64,000 bases of DNA, taken from contig NZ_LMWH01000117.1 of NCBI RefSeq assembly GCF_001507435.1, forward strand, positions 1 through 64,000. The letters are read 5' to 3'. Origin of the DNA: Streptomyces sp. NRRL F-5122. Its GTDB lineage: Bacteria; Actinomycetota; Actinomycetes; Streptomycetales; Streptomycetaceae. Below, piece by piece: positions 35,322 to 43,855 of the stretch (position 1 is its first letter; each line of letters starts with the position of its first letter). The notes below the pieces were generated by a model. The model worked only from the letters and a program-made list of their open reading frames with translations. It was not told where the DNA came from and did no database searches. The position numbers and the translations under genes were made by a program.

Positions 35322-36170
35322 ATGTCCTTGGTCCCCACCGGAGACCTCGTCGCCCGGGCCGCCGCCGAGCACAGTTGCGTCACCGCCTTCAACGTCATCA
35401 CCCTGGAGCACGCAGAGGGCATCGTGACGGGCGCCGAGGCCGCCGGCCGGGCGGTGATCCTGCAGATCAGCGAGAATGCCGTGCGGTACCACGGAGGACG
35501 GCTCGCTCCCCTCGCACTGGCGGCGTCGTCCATAGCTGAGACAGCAACGGTCGACGTCGCTCTGCACCTCGACCACGTCACGGACATCGGCCTGCTGCAC
35601 CAAGCGGCCGACACCGGGTTCTCCTCGGTGATGTTCGACGCCGGGGCACTGTCCTACGCCGACAACCTCGCCGCCACCGCCTCGGCGGCACGGTGGGCGC
35701 ACGAAGCGGGCCTCTGGATCGAGGCCGAACTGGGGTACGTGGGCGGCAAGCCCGACTCCCCCGCCAGTGCGCACGCCGAGGGAGTGCGCACGGACCCGGC
35801 CGAAGCCGCCGACTACGTGGCGCGTACGGGTGTGGACGCCCTGGCGGTCGCGGTCGGCAGCAGCCACGCCATGACCGAACGGTCGGCGGCCTTGGACCAC
35901 ACGCTCATCGCACGCCTTCGGGAAGCTGTTCCGGTCCCGTTGGTGCTGCACGGATCATCCGGGGTTCCCGATGCAGAACTGCGCGCCGCGGTCCTGGCAG
36001 GCATGGTAAAGATCAACATCGGGACAGCGCTCAACGTCTCGTTGACCCACACCGTCCGCGATGTGCTCCTCAGGGAGCCAGCGCTGACGGACCCGCGCAA
36101 ATACCTCGGCCCAGCTCGCGACGCCGTGGTGACCACCGTGCGAGACGTCCTCGCCGCGCTGGCGGCCTGA
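35322..36170 (+). CDS. class II aldolase, KbaY/GatY-like
   Basis: 282 aa of the zinc-dependent class II fructose/tagatose-bisphosphate aldolase family. Zinc ligands and motifs: ALHLDHVTD (His), VMFDAGALSYADN, IEAELGYVGG, AVAVGSSHAM (His), VPLVLHGSSGVPD (His and phosphate loop), VKINIGTALNVS. With the KbaZ/GatZ-like subunit it should cleave tagatose-1,6-bisphosphate. ATG 35322 has GAGGAG upstream. The separation from the main operon by a hairpin is unusual. Confidence 0.85.
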   Translation: MSLVPTGDLVARAAAEHSCVTAFNVITLEHAEGIVTGAEAAGRAVILQISENAVRYHGGRLAPLALAASSIAETATVDVALHLDHVTDIGLLHQAADTGFSSVMFDAGALSYADNLAATASAARWAHEAGLWIEAELGYVGGKPDSPASAHAEGVRTDPAEAADYVARTGVDALAVAVGSSHAMTERSAALDHTLIARLREAVPVPLVLHGSSGVPDAELRAAVLAGMVKINIGTALNVSLTHTVRDVLLREPALTDPRKYLGPARDAVVTTVRDVLAALAA

Positions 36171-36427
36171 CCACGACACACCTGCCGCCGTCAACGTTCC
36201 GCCCATCTTCGACACTGCGGTCGGAGACCGTATCCCGGCTGATTCCTCTTCGGCAGCGGCGGCCGCCGGCGCAGTGGTGTGGGAGCGCCGTCGGGAACAG
36301 CCCACTGCGTTCAGTCGTCAGCCCTGGTGATGTCCAGGATGGAGCAGGAGAGGATCCAGGAGGCGGGTGGACAGGAAGGCGAGGCACACCGCTGGGGGAG
36401 GTTCGGTGCGCCTCGCCGGCTTGGGGG

Positions 36428-36958
36428 TCAGTGACGTGCAGCGTCCGTGATCAGGTCGGTCACGACGTTCGGCTTGGCAACCATGGACAGGTGGGGGGCG
36501 TTGATCTTCAGAGTGTGCGCGTGTGCGCGGTTGGCCAGGTACGTCTGCTCGGCAGGCGTGGCGGGTGCGCCCGAGGGCTCCTCGAGAGCGCTGGCCGCCA
36601 GTGGGCGCTGGGAGGCCGCGAGGACGGCCGCCTTGTGCGGGTCGATGACCGCGGCGAAGATCTGCGCGAAGAGCTCGGGATTGACGTACAGGTCGACGTT
36701 GCCGCCCCCATTGGAGATGGGCACGAAGTTGAACACCGTGCCGGGATCGGGCACGTTCAACGCCGATCCTTCTTCGGCGCCTGTGAGCTGTCCGAGCGTC
36801 TCGCCGGCGGCGGGGATGTATGCGTCGACGTAGACCAGGGACTTGACGTTCTTGTTGCCGGTGGCGGCGTTGGAGATGACCATGCCGCCGTAGGAGTGGC
36901 CGACCAGGACGATGGGGCCCTCGATGGTGCTCAGGTAGGCCTTGAGGCCCTGGGAGTC
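36428..36958 (-). pseudogene. alpha/beta hydrolase, 5' end missing
   Basis: The frame reads GLKAYLSTIEGPIVLVGHSY, with the nucleophile elbow GHSYGG, then NKNVKSLVYVDAYIPAAGE and a long C-terminal part ending KINAPHLSMVAKPNVVTDLI, typical of alpha/beta hydrolases near 230-270 aa. The sequence before the nucleophile elbow is limited to about 20 residues and an in-frame stop precedes it, so the first 80 or so residues (oxyanion strand region) are lost. Internal ATG 36883 would miss the catalytic Ser. Downstream of larE by 66 nt on the same strand. Confidence 0.7.
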
Positions 36959-37024
36959 CGTTCACGAGGCGGACGGTGCTACAAGTTCACGCCGTCCAGC
37001 ACTCTCGCGGTTTGACGAACGGCA

Positions 37025-37849
37025 TCAGGAATCGATGTTGAGCCGTCCCGAGCGGAACGGTTCGACCTCGTGGGGCAGGTCGGCGAAGCCTGCGGCGGCG
37101 AGCACTTCAGCGAGGGCTGGCAATGCCGCGGTCCGGGCTACGAGGGCCGGATCCACCTCGACGCGGGCCCGGTCTCCAAGGTCGCGGACCCGAAGGTCCG
37201 TGACCTGCAGTCCGGCCTCGGCCAGCAAGGCCCGTATGGCCGTCTCGGCGCGGTCGACGCGGGCCAGGCGGTAAGGGGTGACCTCGATGCCGTAGCGAAC
37301 ACGGCTGGCAAGACAAGGAGTCGCCGGTTTGTTCCAGGTGGGCAGCGACCAGTGCCTGCTGAGTCGGCGTACGTCCGCCTTCGTCAGGCCGGCGTCGAGG
37401 AGGGGCGTTCGGATGCCGCGTTCCCGTCCGGCGCGGATGCCCGGCCGGTAGGGGTCTGCGGCGTCGTCCACATTGGTGCCGGTGGCCACCATCTCCAGGC
37501 CCCGCTCGCGGGCGAGTGCGGCGATCGTGTCCAGCACCTCGGACTTGCAGAAGTAGCAGCGGTCGGGACCGTTGGCCCGGTAACCGGGTTGCGCCAACTC
37601 ATGTGTGCGCGCCGCGAGATGGGTGACCCCGAGCTCGTCGGCGAGGCGCCGGGCGTGCGAAAGCTCCCCGTCGGCCAGGCTCTCCGACACGGCGGTGACG
37701 GCCAGGACTCGCTCGGGCCCGAGCACACGTACAGCCGCGGCAAGGACCAGTGCGGAGTCGGCGCCGCCTGAGTAGGCGACGGCGAAGGGGCCCCTGAGCG
37801 CACGCACACGGTCCTCGAGCCGGTGCTCCAAGGTGTCCTCACTCGGCAC
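37025..37849 (-). CDS. larE: LarE, sulfur transferase for the nickel-pincer cofactor
   Basis: 274 aa of the PP-loop ATPase superfamily. LarE adenylates the LarB product and donates sulfur to it; in the Lactobacillus protein a cysteine (Cys176) is sacrificed. Here the P-loop is AYSGGADS (25-32), a CYFCKSE motif lies at 98-104, and Cys179 in ATPCLASRV matches the sacrificial cysteine position. GTG 37849 overlaps larC by 11 nt. It is the last gene of the fucose/lar operon. Confidence 0.92.
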   Translation of the reverse strand: MPSEDTLEHRLEDRVRALRGPFAVAYSGGADSALVLAAAVRVLGPERVLAVTAVSESLADGELSHARRLADELGVTHLAARTHELAQPGYRANGPDRCYFCKSEVLDTIAALARERGLEMVATGTNVDDAADPYRPGIRAGRERGIRTPLLDAGLTKADVRRLSRHWSLPTWNKPATPCLASRVRYGIEVTPYRLARVDRAETAIRALLAEAGLQVTDLRVRDLGDRARVEVDPALVARTAALPALAEVLAAAGFADLPHEVEPFRSGRLNIDS

Positions 37850-39020
37850 GTTCTTCCTCCTGACTCGTCACCATCGTTTTTCCTCGGCTGAGACGAAGGG
37901 CGCGCGCGGCGACGGCACGCAAGGGCAGATCCAGGGCCGAGGCTGCGGCCGCTACGTCGTCGTGCTCGGGCTTGGCCGCGTGCGGACCGTGTTTGATCCG
38001 TACGACGTGTCCGGCGACCTCCACGGTCTCGAAGGCGCGCGGCAGCGTCGTGCGTGTCGCGCCGACGCGCCGGATGCCGAGGGCGCCGCTTTCGGCCAAG
38101 ACCAGATCCCGCAGCCGTCGTTCGTGGTGCGGGGTGGTGAGGACGTGCAGGATCTGGGCGGGTCTGCCCTTCTTCATCACCGCGGGGGTCGTCCAGACGT
38201 CGAGGGCACCGGCGTCCAGCGCCCTTGTGATGACGTGCCCGAGCAGTTCGCCGGTGACGTCGTCAAGGTTGGTCTCCAGGACGACCACGTCCTCGTCCGG
38301 TGCGGATGGAAGGGGGGCACCGAGGCTGACGGAGACGACGTTGGGCCGATCGGGCAGGCGGCGGGCGCCTGCGCCGTAGCCGGTGGCGCCCAGCGTCATG
38401 GGCGGCGGTGGGCCGTAGCGGGCTCCGGCAGCGTGGAGCAGCGCGGCTCCGGTGGGTGTCACCGTTTCGCCGGGCAGGTCGCTGCCCGTGACGGCCGCTC
38501 CCGTCAGGAGGGCGAGGGTGGCCGGCGCGGGGCAGGGCAGGACGCCGTGCGCGCTCTTCACCCGGCCCCGGCCGAGTGGCAGGGGTGCGCTGATGACGTC
38601 AGTGACGCCGAGGGCGTTCAGGGCCGCGGCGCTGCCGACGATGTCGACTAGGGTGTCGTGGCCGCCGAGTTCGTGCAGGTGGACGGTGGCCGGGTCGGCG
38701 TCGTGCAGCTGCCCCTCCACCTGGGCGATGGCGGACACGGCGGCGACGGCGAGGGCTGCGACAGGCTGGGGGGCTGCCCGGGAGGCCATCTCCAGCACCT
38801 CGGCGGCACGGCGCTCGGTGCAGGGGTCGGTGACCTCCACCCGGACCCGGGTGGCGGTCAGTCCGTGGTCGGTGATGCGTTCGGCGGTCAGGTCCCAGCC
38901 GGTCAGGCCGGTGGCGGCGACAGCGGCCCGTATCCGGTCGAGCGGTGCCCCCGCATCGATCAGGGCTGCCAGCAGCATGTCCCCGGCCAGTCCGGTGAAC
39001 GGGTTGACCCAGCAGATCAC
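37839..39020 (-). CDS. larC: LarC, nickel insertion protein
   Basis: 393 aa in one continuous frame (in some bacteria larC is split in two by a programmed frameshift). LarC inserts nickel into pyridinium bis-thiocarboxylate mononucleotide with CTP. Family motifs: WVNPFTGLAGDMLLAALIDA at the N-terminus, VHLHELGGHDTLVDIVGSAA, then the C-terminal VVVLETNLDDVTGELLGHVI region and KKGRPAQILHVL. GTG 39020 overlaps the larB stop. Confidence 0.92.
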   Translation of the reverse strand: MICWVNPFTGLAGDMLLAALIDAGAPLDRIRAAVAATGLTGWDLTAERITDHGLTATRVRVEVTDPCTERRAAEVLEMASRAAPQPVAALAVAAVSAIAQVEGQLHDADPATVHLHELGGHDTLVDIVGSAAALNALGVTDVISAPLPLGRGRVKSAHGVLPCPAPATLALLTGAAVTGSDLPGETVTPTGAALLHAAGARYGPPPPMTLGATGYGAGARRLPDRPNVVSVSLGAPLPSAPDEDVVVLETNLDDVTGELLGHVITRALDAGALDVWTTPAVMKKGRPAQILHVLTTPHHERRLRDLVLAESGALGIRRVGATRTTLPRAFETVEVAGHVVRIKHGPHAAKPEHDDVAAAASALDLPLRAVAARALRLSRGKTMVTSQEEERAE

Positions 39021-39706
39021 TCGGTGCCTCCGTGGTCTGCTGTCAGCCGGGCCTGGGCGATGCGGTGGACCGCCATGGCCGCCGAGAAGCCGGAGTCGAT
39101 GTTGACCACGGTCACCCCGGCGGCGCAGGAGGCGTGCATGGCGAGCAGTGCGGTGACGCCCTCCAGTGAGGCGCCGTATCCCGTGGAGACGGGCACCGCG
39201 ACAACGGGGGCGCGCACCAGGCCGCCGACCACACTGGCGAGGGCGCCTTCCATGCCGGCCACCACGATGACCGCGTCGGCGTCCTGGAGCCGGCCGCGCA
39301 CCTGCAGGACGCGGTCGAGTCCCGCCACCCCCACGTCGTGGACGACCGTCGTGTCCAGTCCGATGGCCGAGGCCACGGCGGCGGCTTCGGCGGCCACCGG
39401 ACCGTCGGACGTTCCGGCGGCCACCACCATGACGGAGAAGTGCCCGGCGGCGGCCGGCCGCCAGGACAGCAGTCGGGCCTTCTCGTCATACGCCCCGCCG
39501 GCCACCCGCCCCAGGACTGCCTCCGCCGCATCGGGGGCGACGCGGGTGGCGAGCACGGGCCCGGTGTTGTGTTCCAGGAGCCCGGTGACGATTCCGACGA
39601 TCTGTTCCGCGCTCTTGCCGGGGCCGTAGACGACCTCGGGCAGTCCCTGCCTCGCCTCACGGCCGAGGTCGAGCCGTGCGTATCCCAGGTCCAGCACCTC
39701 GCTCAC
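39017..39706 (-). CDS. larB: LarB, NaAD carboxylase/hydrolase
   Basis: 229 aa from GTG 39706, which overlaps the larA stop (GTGA). LarB carboxylates nicotinic acid adenine dinucleotide at C5 and hydrolyses it, the first cofactor step. It has a PurE-like core: EVVYGPGKSAEQIVGIVTGL, VMVVAAGTSDGPVAAEAA, and VVGGLVRAPVVAVPVSTGYG, SLEGVTALLAMHASCAAGV. Start assigned at the larA overlap because upstream sequence belongs to larA. Confidence 0.92.
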   Translation of the reverse strand: MSEVLDLGYARLDLGREARQGLPEVVYGPGKSAEQIVGIVTGLLEHNTGPVLATRVAPDAAEAVLGRVAGGAYDEKARLLSWRPAAAGHFSVMVVAAGTSDGPVAAEAAAVASAIGLDTTVVHDVGVAGLDRVLQVRGRLQDADAVIVVAGMEGALASVVGGLVRAPVVAVPVSTGYGASLEGVTALLAMHASCAAGVTVVNIDSGFSAAMAVHRIAQARLTADHGGTE

Positions 39707-40983
39707 GTCCGCCCCCGTTCGATGTACGGAATGGTCTGCGGACCTTCCGGCAGGACGCAGAGGCGGGCGTCCGGGCCCGCGGCGGCCAGCGCCTCCGCCA
39801 CGGTGGCGGAGATGTCGTGGGTCTGCCGCAAATGGGCTGTGGCCAGCTCTGCGTCGCTGAGGAAGGAGGTGTGCATGATGACTTGGCTGCCCGACTGGAT
39901 ACGGGCCTGGATCTGCACCTGCCACTGGTCCGGAATCGTTTCGGTCCGGGCGCTTATGTCGGCGAACAGCGCCTGTGGGGACGGCGCGGAGGCCAGCACC
40001 CGCCGGTACGAGCCATGGTCGGGGAAGCCGTCACGGCACTCGGCCGCGCACACGATCACCCCTCCGGGCCGGACCACCTGGTAGGCCGCTGACATCCCCT
40101 TGACCGCCTGGTACAGGTTCTGGTCCAGGGGGAAGCCGGAGTTGGTGGTGACGACGACGTCGAACGGCGCCTGGACCGGGCGCATCGCCATCCGTTTGGC
40201 CGTGGCCGTCGCGGCGGCGTGCATCGGCAGCAGGTCGCCGCCGAACGCGGCCACGATGTCCTTGTCCCGGTTGAGCACCACGTCCAGCGCGAAGGTGACG
40301 CCCGTGGCTTCGGCGATGGCGCGCACGTCGTCGTGGACCGGGTTTCCGTGCGTGATGCCCCAGGTGGCGCGCGGGTCGCCGATGCGGGCCGCGTCATGCA
40401 GCACGAGCACCGTTTCCAGGGCGGCGAGCCCGGGGGCGACGAGCTTGGGACCACCCGAGAAACCTGCGAAGAAATGGGGTTCGACGAAGCCGGTGGTGAT
40501 GCGGACGTCTGCCTCCCACCACTCGCGGTTGAGCCACACCGGCACGCCGTTGCCGTATGTGCCGATCCATGCCAACTGCCCGGCATCGCGGGCGTCGTGG
40601 TTGACGATCCGTACCGCGTCCACGATCTCGTCGCCGAACATCGCCCGTAGCTCGGAGTCGTCGTTGCCGCGGTGGGTGCCGGTCGCGACGAGGATCACCA
40701 CGTCCTCTGGGCGGACGACGCCGTCGAGTTCGTCGAGGACGGCCGGGATCATCAGGTGCCGGGGCTGCGGGCGGGTGCCGTCGCAGGCCGAGATGGCCAC
40801 CGTCTGCCCCGGGCGCACCCGCTCGCGCAGCGGCGGTCCGGCGACCGGGTCTCGCAGGGCCGCACGCAGGACGGCCACTTGCTCCGCGGCCCCCTCGTGG
40901 TGGACGGGTTCGACGACCGTCGCCGCACGCGGATCCACCTCGATGTCAAGCCCTGACTGCCCGTAGGCGAGGCGCACCTTCAC
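39703..40983 (-). CDS. larA: LarA-family nickel-pincer 2-hydroxyacid racemase/epimerase
   Basis: 426 aa. LarA interconverts L- and D-lactate with a Ni-containing pincer nucleotide bound to a lysine. The four key residues of the Lactobacillus enzyme (His108, His174, Lys184, His200) align here with a constant offset of four: His104 (ATGTHRG), His170 (VEPHFFAGFSGG), Lys180 (SGGPKLVAPG), His196 (VLVLHDAAR). The family includes members acting on other 2-hydroxyacids. Its start overlaps the amidohydrolase stop. Position in a fucose-degradation operon suggests it acts on the L-lactate made there; action on a sugar acid such as fuconate is an alternative. Confidence 0.9.
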   Translation of the reverse strand: MKVRLAYGQSGLDIEVDPRAATVVEPVHHEGAAEQVAVLRAALRDPVAGPPLRERVRPGQTVAISACDGTRPQPRHLMIPAVLDELDGVVRPEDVVILVATGTHRGNDDSELRAMFGDEIVDAVRIVNHDARDAGQLAWIGTYGNGVPVWLNREWWEADVRITTGFVEPHFFAGFSGGPKLVAPGLAALETVLVLHDAARIGDPRATWGITHGNPVHDDVRAIAEATGVTFALDVVLNRDKDIVAAFGGDLLPMHAAATATAKRMAMRPVQAPFDVVVTTNSGFPLDQNLYQAVKGMSAAYQVVRPGGVIVCAAECRDGFPDHGSYRRVLASAPSPQALFADISARTETIPDQWQVQIQARIQSGSQVIMHTSFLSDAELATAHLRQTHDISATVAEALAAAGPDARLCVLPEGPQTIPYIERGRT

Positions 40984-41915
40984 CGGACCACCCCCACAGG
41001 ACCTCCGTCACCGGCTCGCCCTCGCCCGTCTCTCTCGCCCAGTCCGTAGGCGCGCTCGGCCGTCACGGCGAAGACATGGGAACGCTCGGCTGCGGTGAGG
41101 TCGGCAGTCAGTGCCTCCGCCGCGTCGACGACCTGCTCGTAGGAGGCGGCCAGCAGGCAGACAGGCCAGTCCGAGCCGAACATCACCCGCTCCGGGCCGA
41201 AAGCGTCGAGCACCACGTCGGCGTAGGGACGAAGGGCGTCCACGCTCCACTGGTGCCGTTCGGCCTCGGTGACCATGCCGGACAGCTTGCAGAAAACATT
41301 GGGCAGCGCCGCCAGTTCACGGACCAACGAGGCCCAGGGCTGAAGTTCGCCCGTGGCGATGGGCGGCTTGGACAGATGATCGAGGACGAACGTGAGTTCC
41401 GGCCGCTCCCTGACGGCGGTGATGGCGGCGGGCAGTTGGTGCGGGAGGACGAGCAGGTCGTAGGTGAGGCCGGCCTGCGCGACCGTGCGCAGCCCCCGAC
41501 GCACGTCCGGCCGATTCAGCCAGCCCGGGTCCGGCTCGCCCTGCACCAGGTGCCTCAGGCCCACCAGATGGTCACCACCGGGCGCCGCCCGCAGGGCGTC
41601 CAGGGTGCCGGCGAGGTCGTCCGAGGTGAGGTCGGCCCAGCCCACGACTCCCGCGACCACATCGCCCGCTGCGGCCAGCATCAGGAACTCGGCGGTCTCG
41701 TCGATGTCGGGCAGGACCTGGACCAGGACCGTCCGGTCGATGCCCGCGGCCCGGGCTGCCGGCGCCAGGTCCGCCAAGGTGAAGTCCCGCCGTAGCGGGG
41801 CCATGCCGGGAGCGTCGAGCCACTCGTGTACACGGCGCCGCGGGCCCGAGCCCGTGGCGGACGGTGGGGCCGATGCCGGCCGCCAGACGTGGTGGTGTGC
41901 GTCGACCCTGCTCAT
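40980..41915 (-). CDS. amidohydrolase, L-fuconolactonase candidate
   Basis: 311 aa of the amidohydrolase-2/COG3618 family. Metal-binding start MSRVDAHHHVWRP, middle GIDRTVLVQVLPDIDETAEF, VGLRHLVQGEPDPGWLNRPD (diagnostic of sugar lactonases in this family), FVLDHLSKPPI, and C-terminal RVMFGSDWPVCLLAASYEQV with the catalytic Asp. In the fucose pathway this family hydrolyses L-fucono-lactone to L-fuconate. It overlaps both neighbours by four bases. Confidence 0.85.
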   Translation of the reverse strand: MSRVDAHHHVWRPASAPPSATGSGPRRRVHEWLDAPGMAPLRRDFTLADLAPAARAAGIDRTVLVQVLPDIDETAEFLMLAAAGDVVAGVVGWADLTSDDLAGTLDALRAAPGGDHLVGLRHLVQGEPDPGWLNRPDVRRGLRTVAQAGLTYDLLVLPHQLPAAITAVRERPELTFVLDHLSKPPIATGELQPWASLVRELAALPNVFCKLSGMVTEAERHQWSVDALRPYADVVLDAFGPERVMFGSDWPVCLLAASYEQVVDAAEALTADLTAAERSHVFAVTAERAYGLGERDGRGRAGDGGPVGVVR

Positions 41916-42901
41916 CGTCCGTCCTGTTCGAGGGCATCGAGCGCCGCCCACAGCTCTTCGGGGATCGTCGCGGTGGCGTGCGCGACGTTCACTGTGATCT
42001 CCTGCGCGCTGCGCGCCCCGACGACGACACCGGTGACGGCGGGGTGCCGCAGCGGGAACTGCAGGGCCGCGGCGGCCAGCGCCACGCCGTGGGCGGCGCA
42101 GCGCTCGCTGAGAGCGAGGGCGTGGCACCGCACCGCTTCTGGGGCCGGCGCGTAGTCGTACGTGGCATCGGCTCCCAGATTCGCCAGAATGCCACTGTTG
42201 AAGACACCGCCGACCAGGACGCCCACCTCGCGTTCGGCGCACGCGGGCAGCAACTCGTCGGCCGCGCTGCGATCAAGCAGGGAGTAGCGGCCGGCCACGA
42301 GCACGCAGTCGAGGTCTGTCTCCGTCACGAAGCGGGTGAGCATCGCTGTCTGATTCATCCCCACGCCGATCGCCCGGACCGCTCCTTCGGCGCGCAGCCG
42401 GGCCAGCGCCGGGTAAGCGCCGGTGACGGCCTCCTTCCAGTTGTCGTCCGGGTCGTGGATGAGCACGATGTCGAAGGCGTCGAGGCCGGAGCGCTCCAGG
42501 CTCTCGGCGAGGGAGCGGTAGACGCCTTCGGTGCTGTAGTCGCGGATCCTGACAAGGCCGGGTTCGCCGTGGAAGCCCTCTTCTCCCAAAATGGGGTCGC
42601 CCGGCACGAGTAGCCGGCCGACCTTGGTGGACACCGTGCATTCCGAGCGCGGGTGCCCGGTGCCGGTGAGGAATGATCCGAGCCGCCGCTCGGCGAGCCC
42701 GGCACCGTAGTGCGGGGCGGTGTCGAAGTACCGGATCCCGGCCGCCCAAGCGGCCTCCAACGTGCCGGCGGCCTCTCGGTCGCCGACGGCCGAGAACAGA
42801 CCGCCCAGCGGAGCGGTGCCCAGCCCGATGCGGCTGACCGTCACTCCGGAGCGTCCGAGAGGTACCCGTTCGGCGTACCAGGGGCGAACCGCGGAGGCCA
42901 T
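41912..42901 (-). CDS. aldo/keto reductase, L-fucose dehydrogenase candidate
   Basis: 329 aa of the AKR family related to D-threo-aldose/L-fucose 1-dehydrogenase: VSRIGLGTAPLGGLFSAV, GIRYFDTAPHYGAGLAERRL (Asp, Tyr), STKVGRLLVP (Lys), DIVLIHDPDDNW (His), GVGMNQTAMLTRFV, and TGVVVGARSAQEI for the cofactor. It should oxidise L-fucose to the lactone with NAD(P)+. Its start overlaps the stop of the FAH gene by one base. Confidence 0.87.
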   Translation of the reverse strand: MASAVRPWYAERVPLGRSGVTVSRIGLGTAPLGGLFSAVGDREAAGTLEAAWAAGIRYFDTAPHYGAGLAERRLGSFLTGTGHPRSECTVSTKVGRLLVPGDPILGEEGFHGEPGLVRIRDYSTEGVYRSLAESLERSGLDAFDIVLIHDPDDNWKEAVTGAYPALARLRAEGAVRAIGVGMNQTAMLTRFVTETDLDCVLVAGRYSLLDRSAADELLPACAEREVGVLVGGVFNSGILANLGADATYDYAPAPEAVRCHALALSERCAAHGVALAAAALQFPLRHPAVTGVVVGARSAQEITVNVAHATATIPEELWAALDALEQDGR

Positions 42902-43752
42902 CAGGCCTGCCCGACGGTGTGCCGCTGACGGCCGAGCCGGTCGATCTCCACCTCGACCACGTCGCCGGCCCGGAGGTAGGCGAAGTCGTTGGCGCCGAAG
43001 GCGACTCCTGCCGGGGTTCCTGTGTTGATCACGTCGCCGGGGTCCAGCACCATGAACTGGCTCAGGTACCAGACAAGGTGGTGTACACCGAAGATCATGT
43101 TCTTGGTGTGGCCGTCCTGGCGTGGCTCGCCGTTGACCCGCAGCCGCAGCGCCAGGTCCTGGGGGTCCCCGGTCTCGTCCGGCGTCACCAGCCAGGGCCC
43201 GAGCGGGTTGAACGTCTCACAGGACTTGCCCTTGTCCCACTGCCCGCCGCGCTCGTGCTGAAAGGAGCGCTCGCTCACGTCGTCGGCGATGGCGTAGCCC
43301 GCGATGACCTCGTCGGCGGCATCCGGCGAGTCCAGGTAACGGGCGGTCCGGCCGATGATCACCGCGAGTTCGATCTCGTAGTCCGTCTTGATGCTGGTCC
43401 GCGGTATGAGAACAGTGTCGTCGGGTCCGACTACCGTGTTGGCGGCCTTCATGAAGACCACCGGCTCGGCCGGGGGCGTGGTCGCGGTCTCCTCGGCGTG
43501 ATCGACATAGTTCAGCCCGACGCACACGACCTTGCCCGGGCGCGCCAGCGGAGCGCCGGTCCGTTGTCCGGTCAGATCGGTGCGCGGCAGAGCTCCCTCG
43601 GCCAGCGCGGCGCGGGCGCGCTCCACGCCGCCTCCGGCCAGGAAGGTGCCGTCGATGTCGGCGCTCAGCGGGGTCAGGTCGTAAGCGACGCCGTGGGTGT
43701 CGAGGACGGCGGGACGCTCGGAGCCCGCAGGGCCCACGCGCAGGAATCTCAT
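42901..43752 (-). CDS. FAH-family hydrolase, 2,4-diketo-3-deoxy-L-fuconate hydrolase candidate
   Basis: 283 aa, fumarylacetoacetate-hydrolase fold. The C-terminal metal site is visible: VVCVGLNYVDHAEE, TDYEIELAVIIG (Glu pair and Asp), YAIADDVSERSFQ, GKSCETFNPLGPWL, VINTGTPAGVAFG. In the non-phosphorylative L-fucose route, this family cleaves 2,4-diketo-3-deoxy-L-fuconate into pyruvate and L-lactate. First gene of the minus-strand operon running through to larE, downstream of a hairpin at 43784-43814. Confidence 0.87.
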   Translation of the reverse strand: MRFLRVGPAGSERPAVLDTHGVAYDLTPLSADIDGTFLAGGGVERARAALAEGALPRTDLTGQRTGAPLARPGKVVCVGLNYVDHAEETATTPPAEPVVFMKAANTVVGPDDTVLIPRTSIKTDYEIELAVIIGRTARYLDSPDAADEVIAGYAIADDVSERSFQHERGGQWDKGKSCETFNPLGPWLVTPDETGDPQDLALRLRVNGEPRQDGHTKNMIFGVHHLVWYLSQFMVLDPGDVINTGTPAGVAFGANDFAYLRAGDVVEVEIDRLGRQRHTVGQA

Positions 43753-43783
43753 CGGGGTGCTCCTCGCTGAGGGAACGTGCCTG

Positions 43784-43814
43784 CCCGTGTCCGGCCCCTG
43801 GGACCGGACACGGG
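43784..43814 (-). terminator. hairpin between the FadR-type regulator and the fucose/lar operon
   Basis: CCCGTGTCCGG (43784-43794) and CCGGACACGGG (43804-43814) form an 11-bp stem over a 9-nt loop. It lies 32 nt upstream of the FAH gene's start and 42 nt past the regulator's stop. It could terminate or attenuate read-through from the regulator, or stabilise the operon's 5' end. Confidence 0.55.
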
Positions 43815-43855
43815 GGGTGACGACGGATCGGTGGACGATGGCGCGAAAGGAACTG

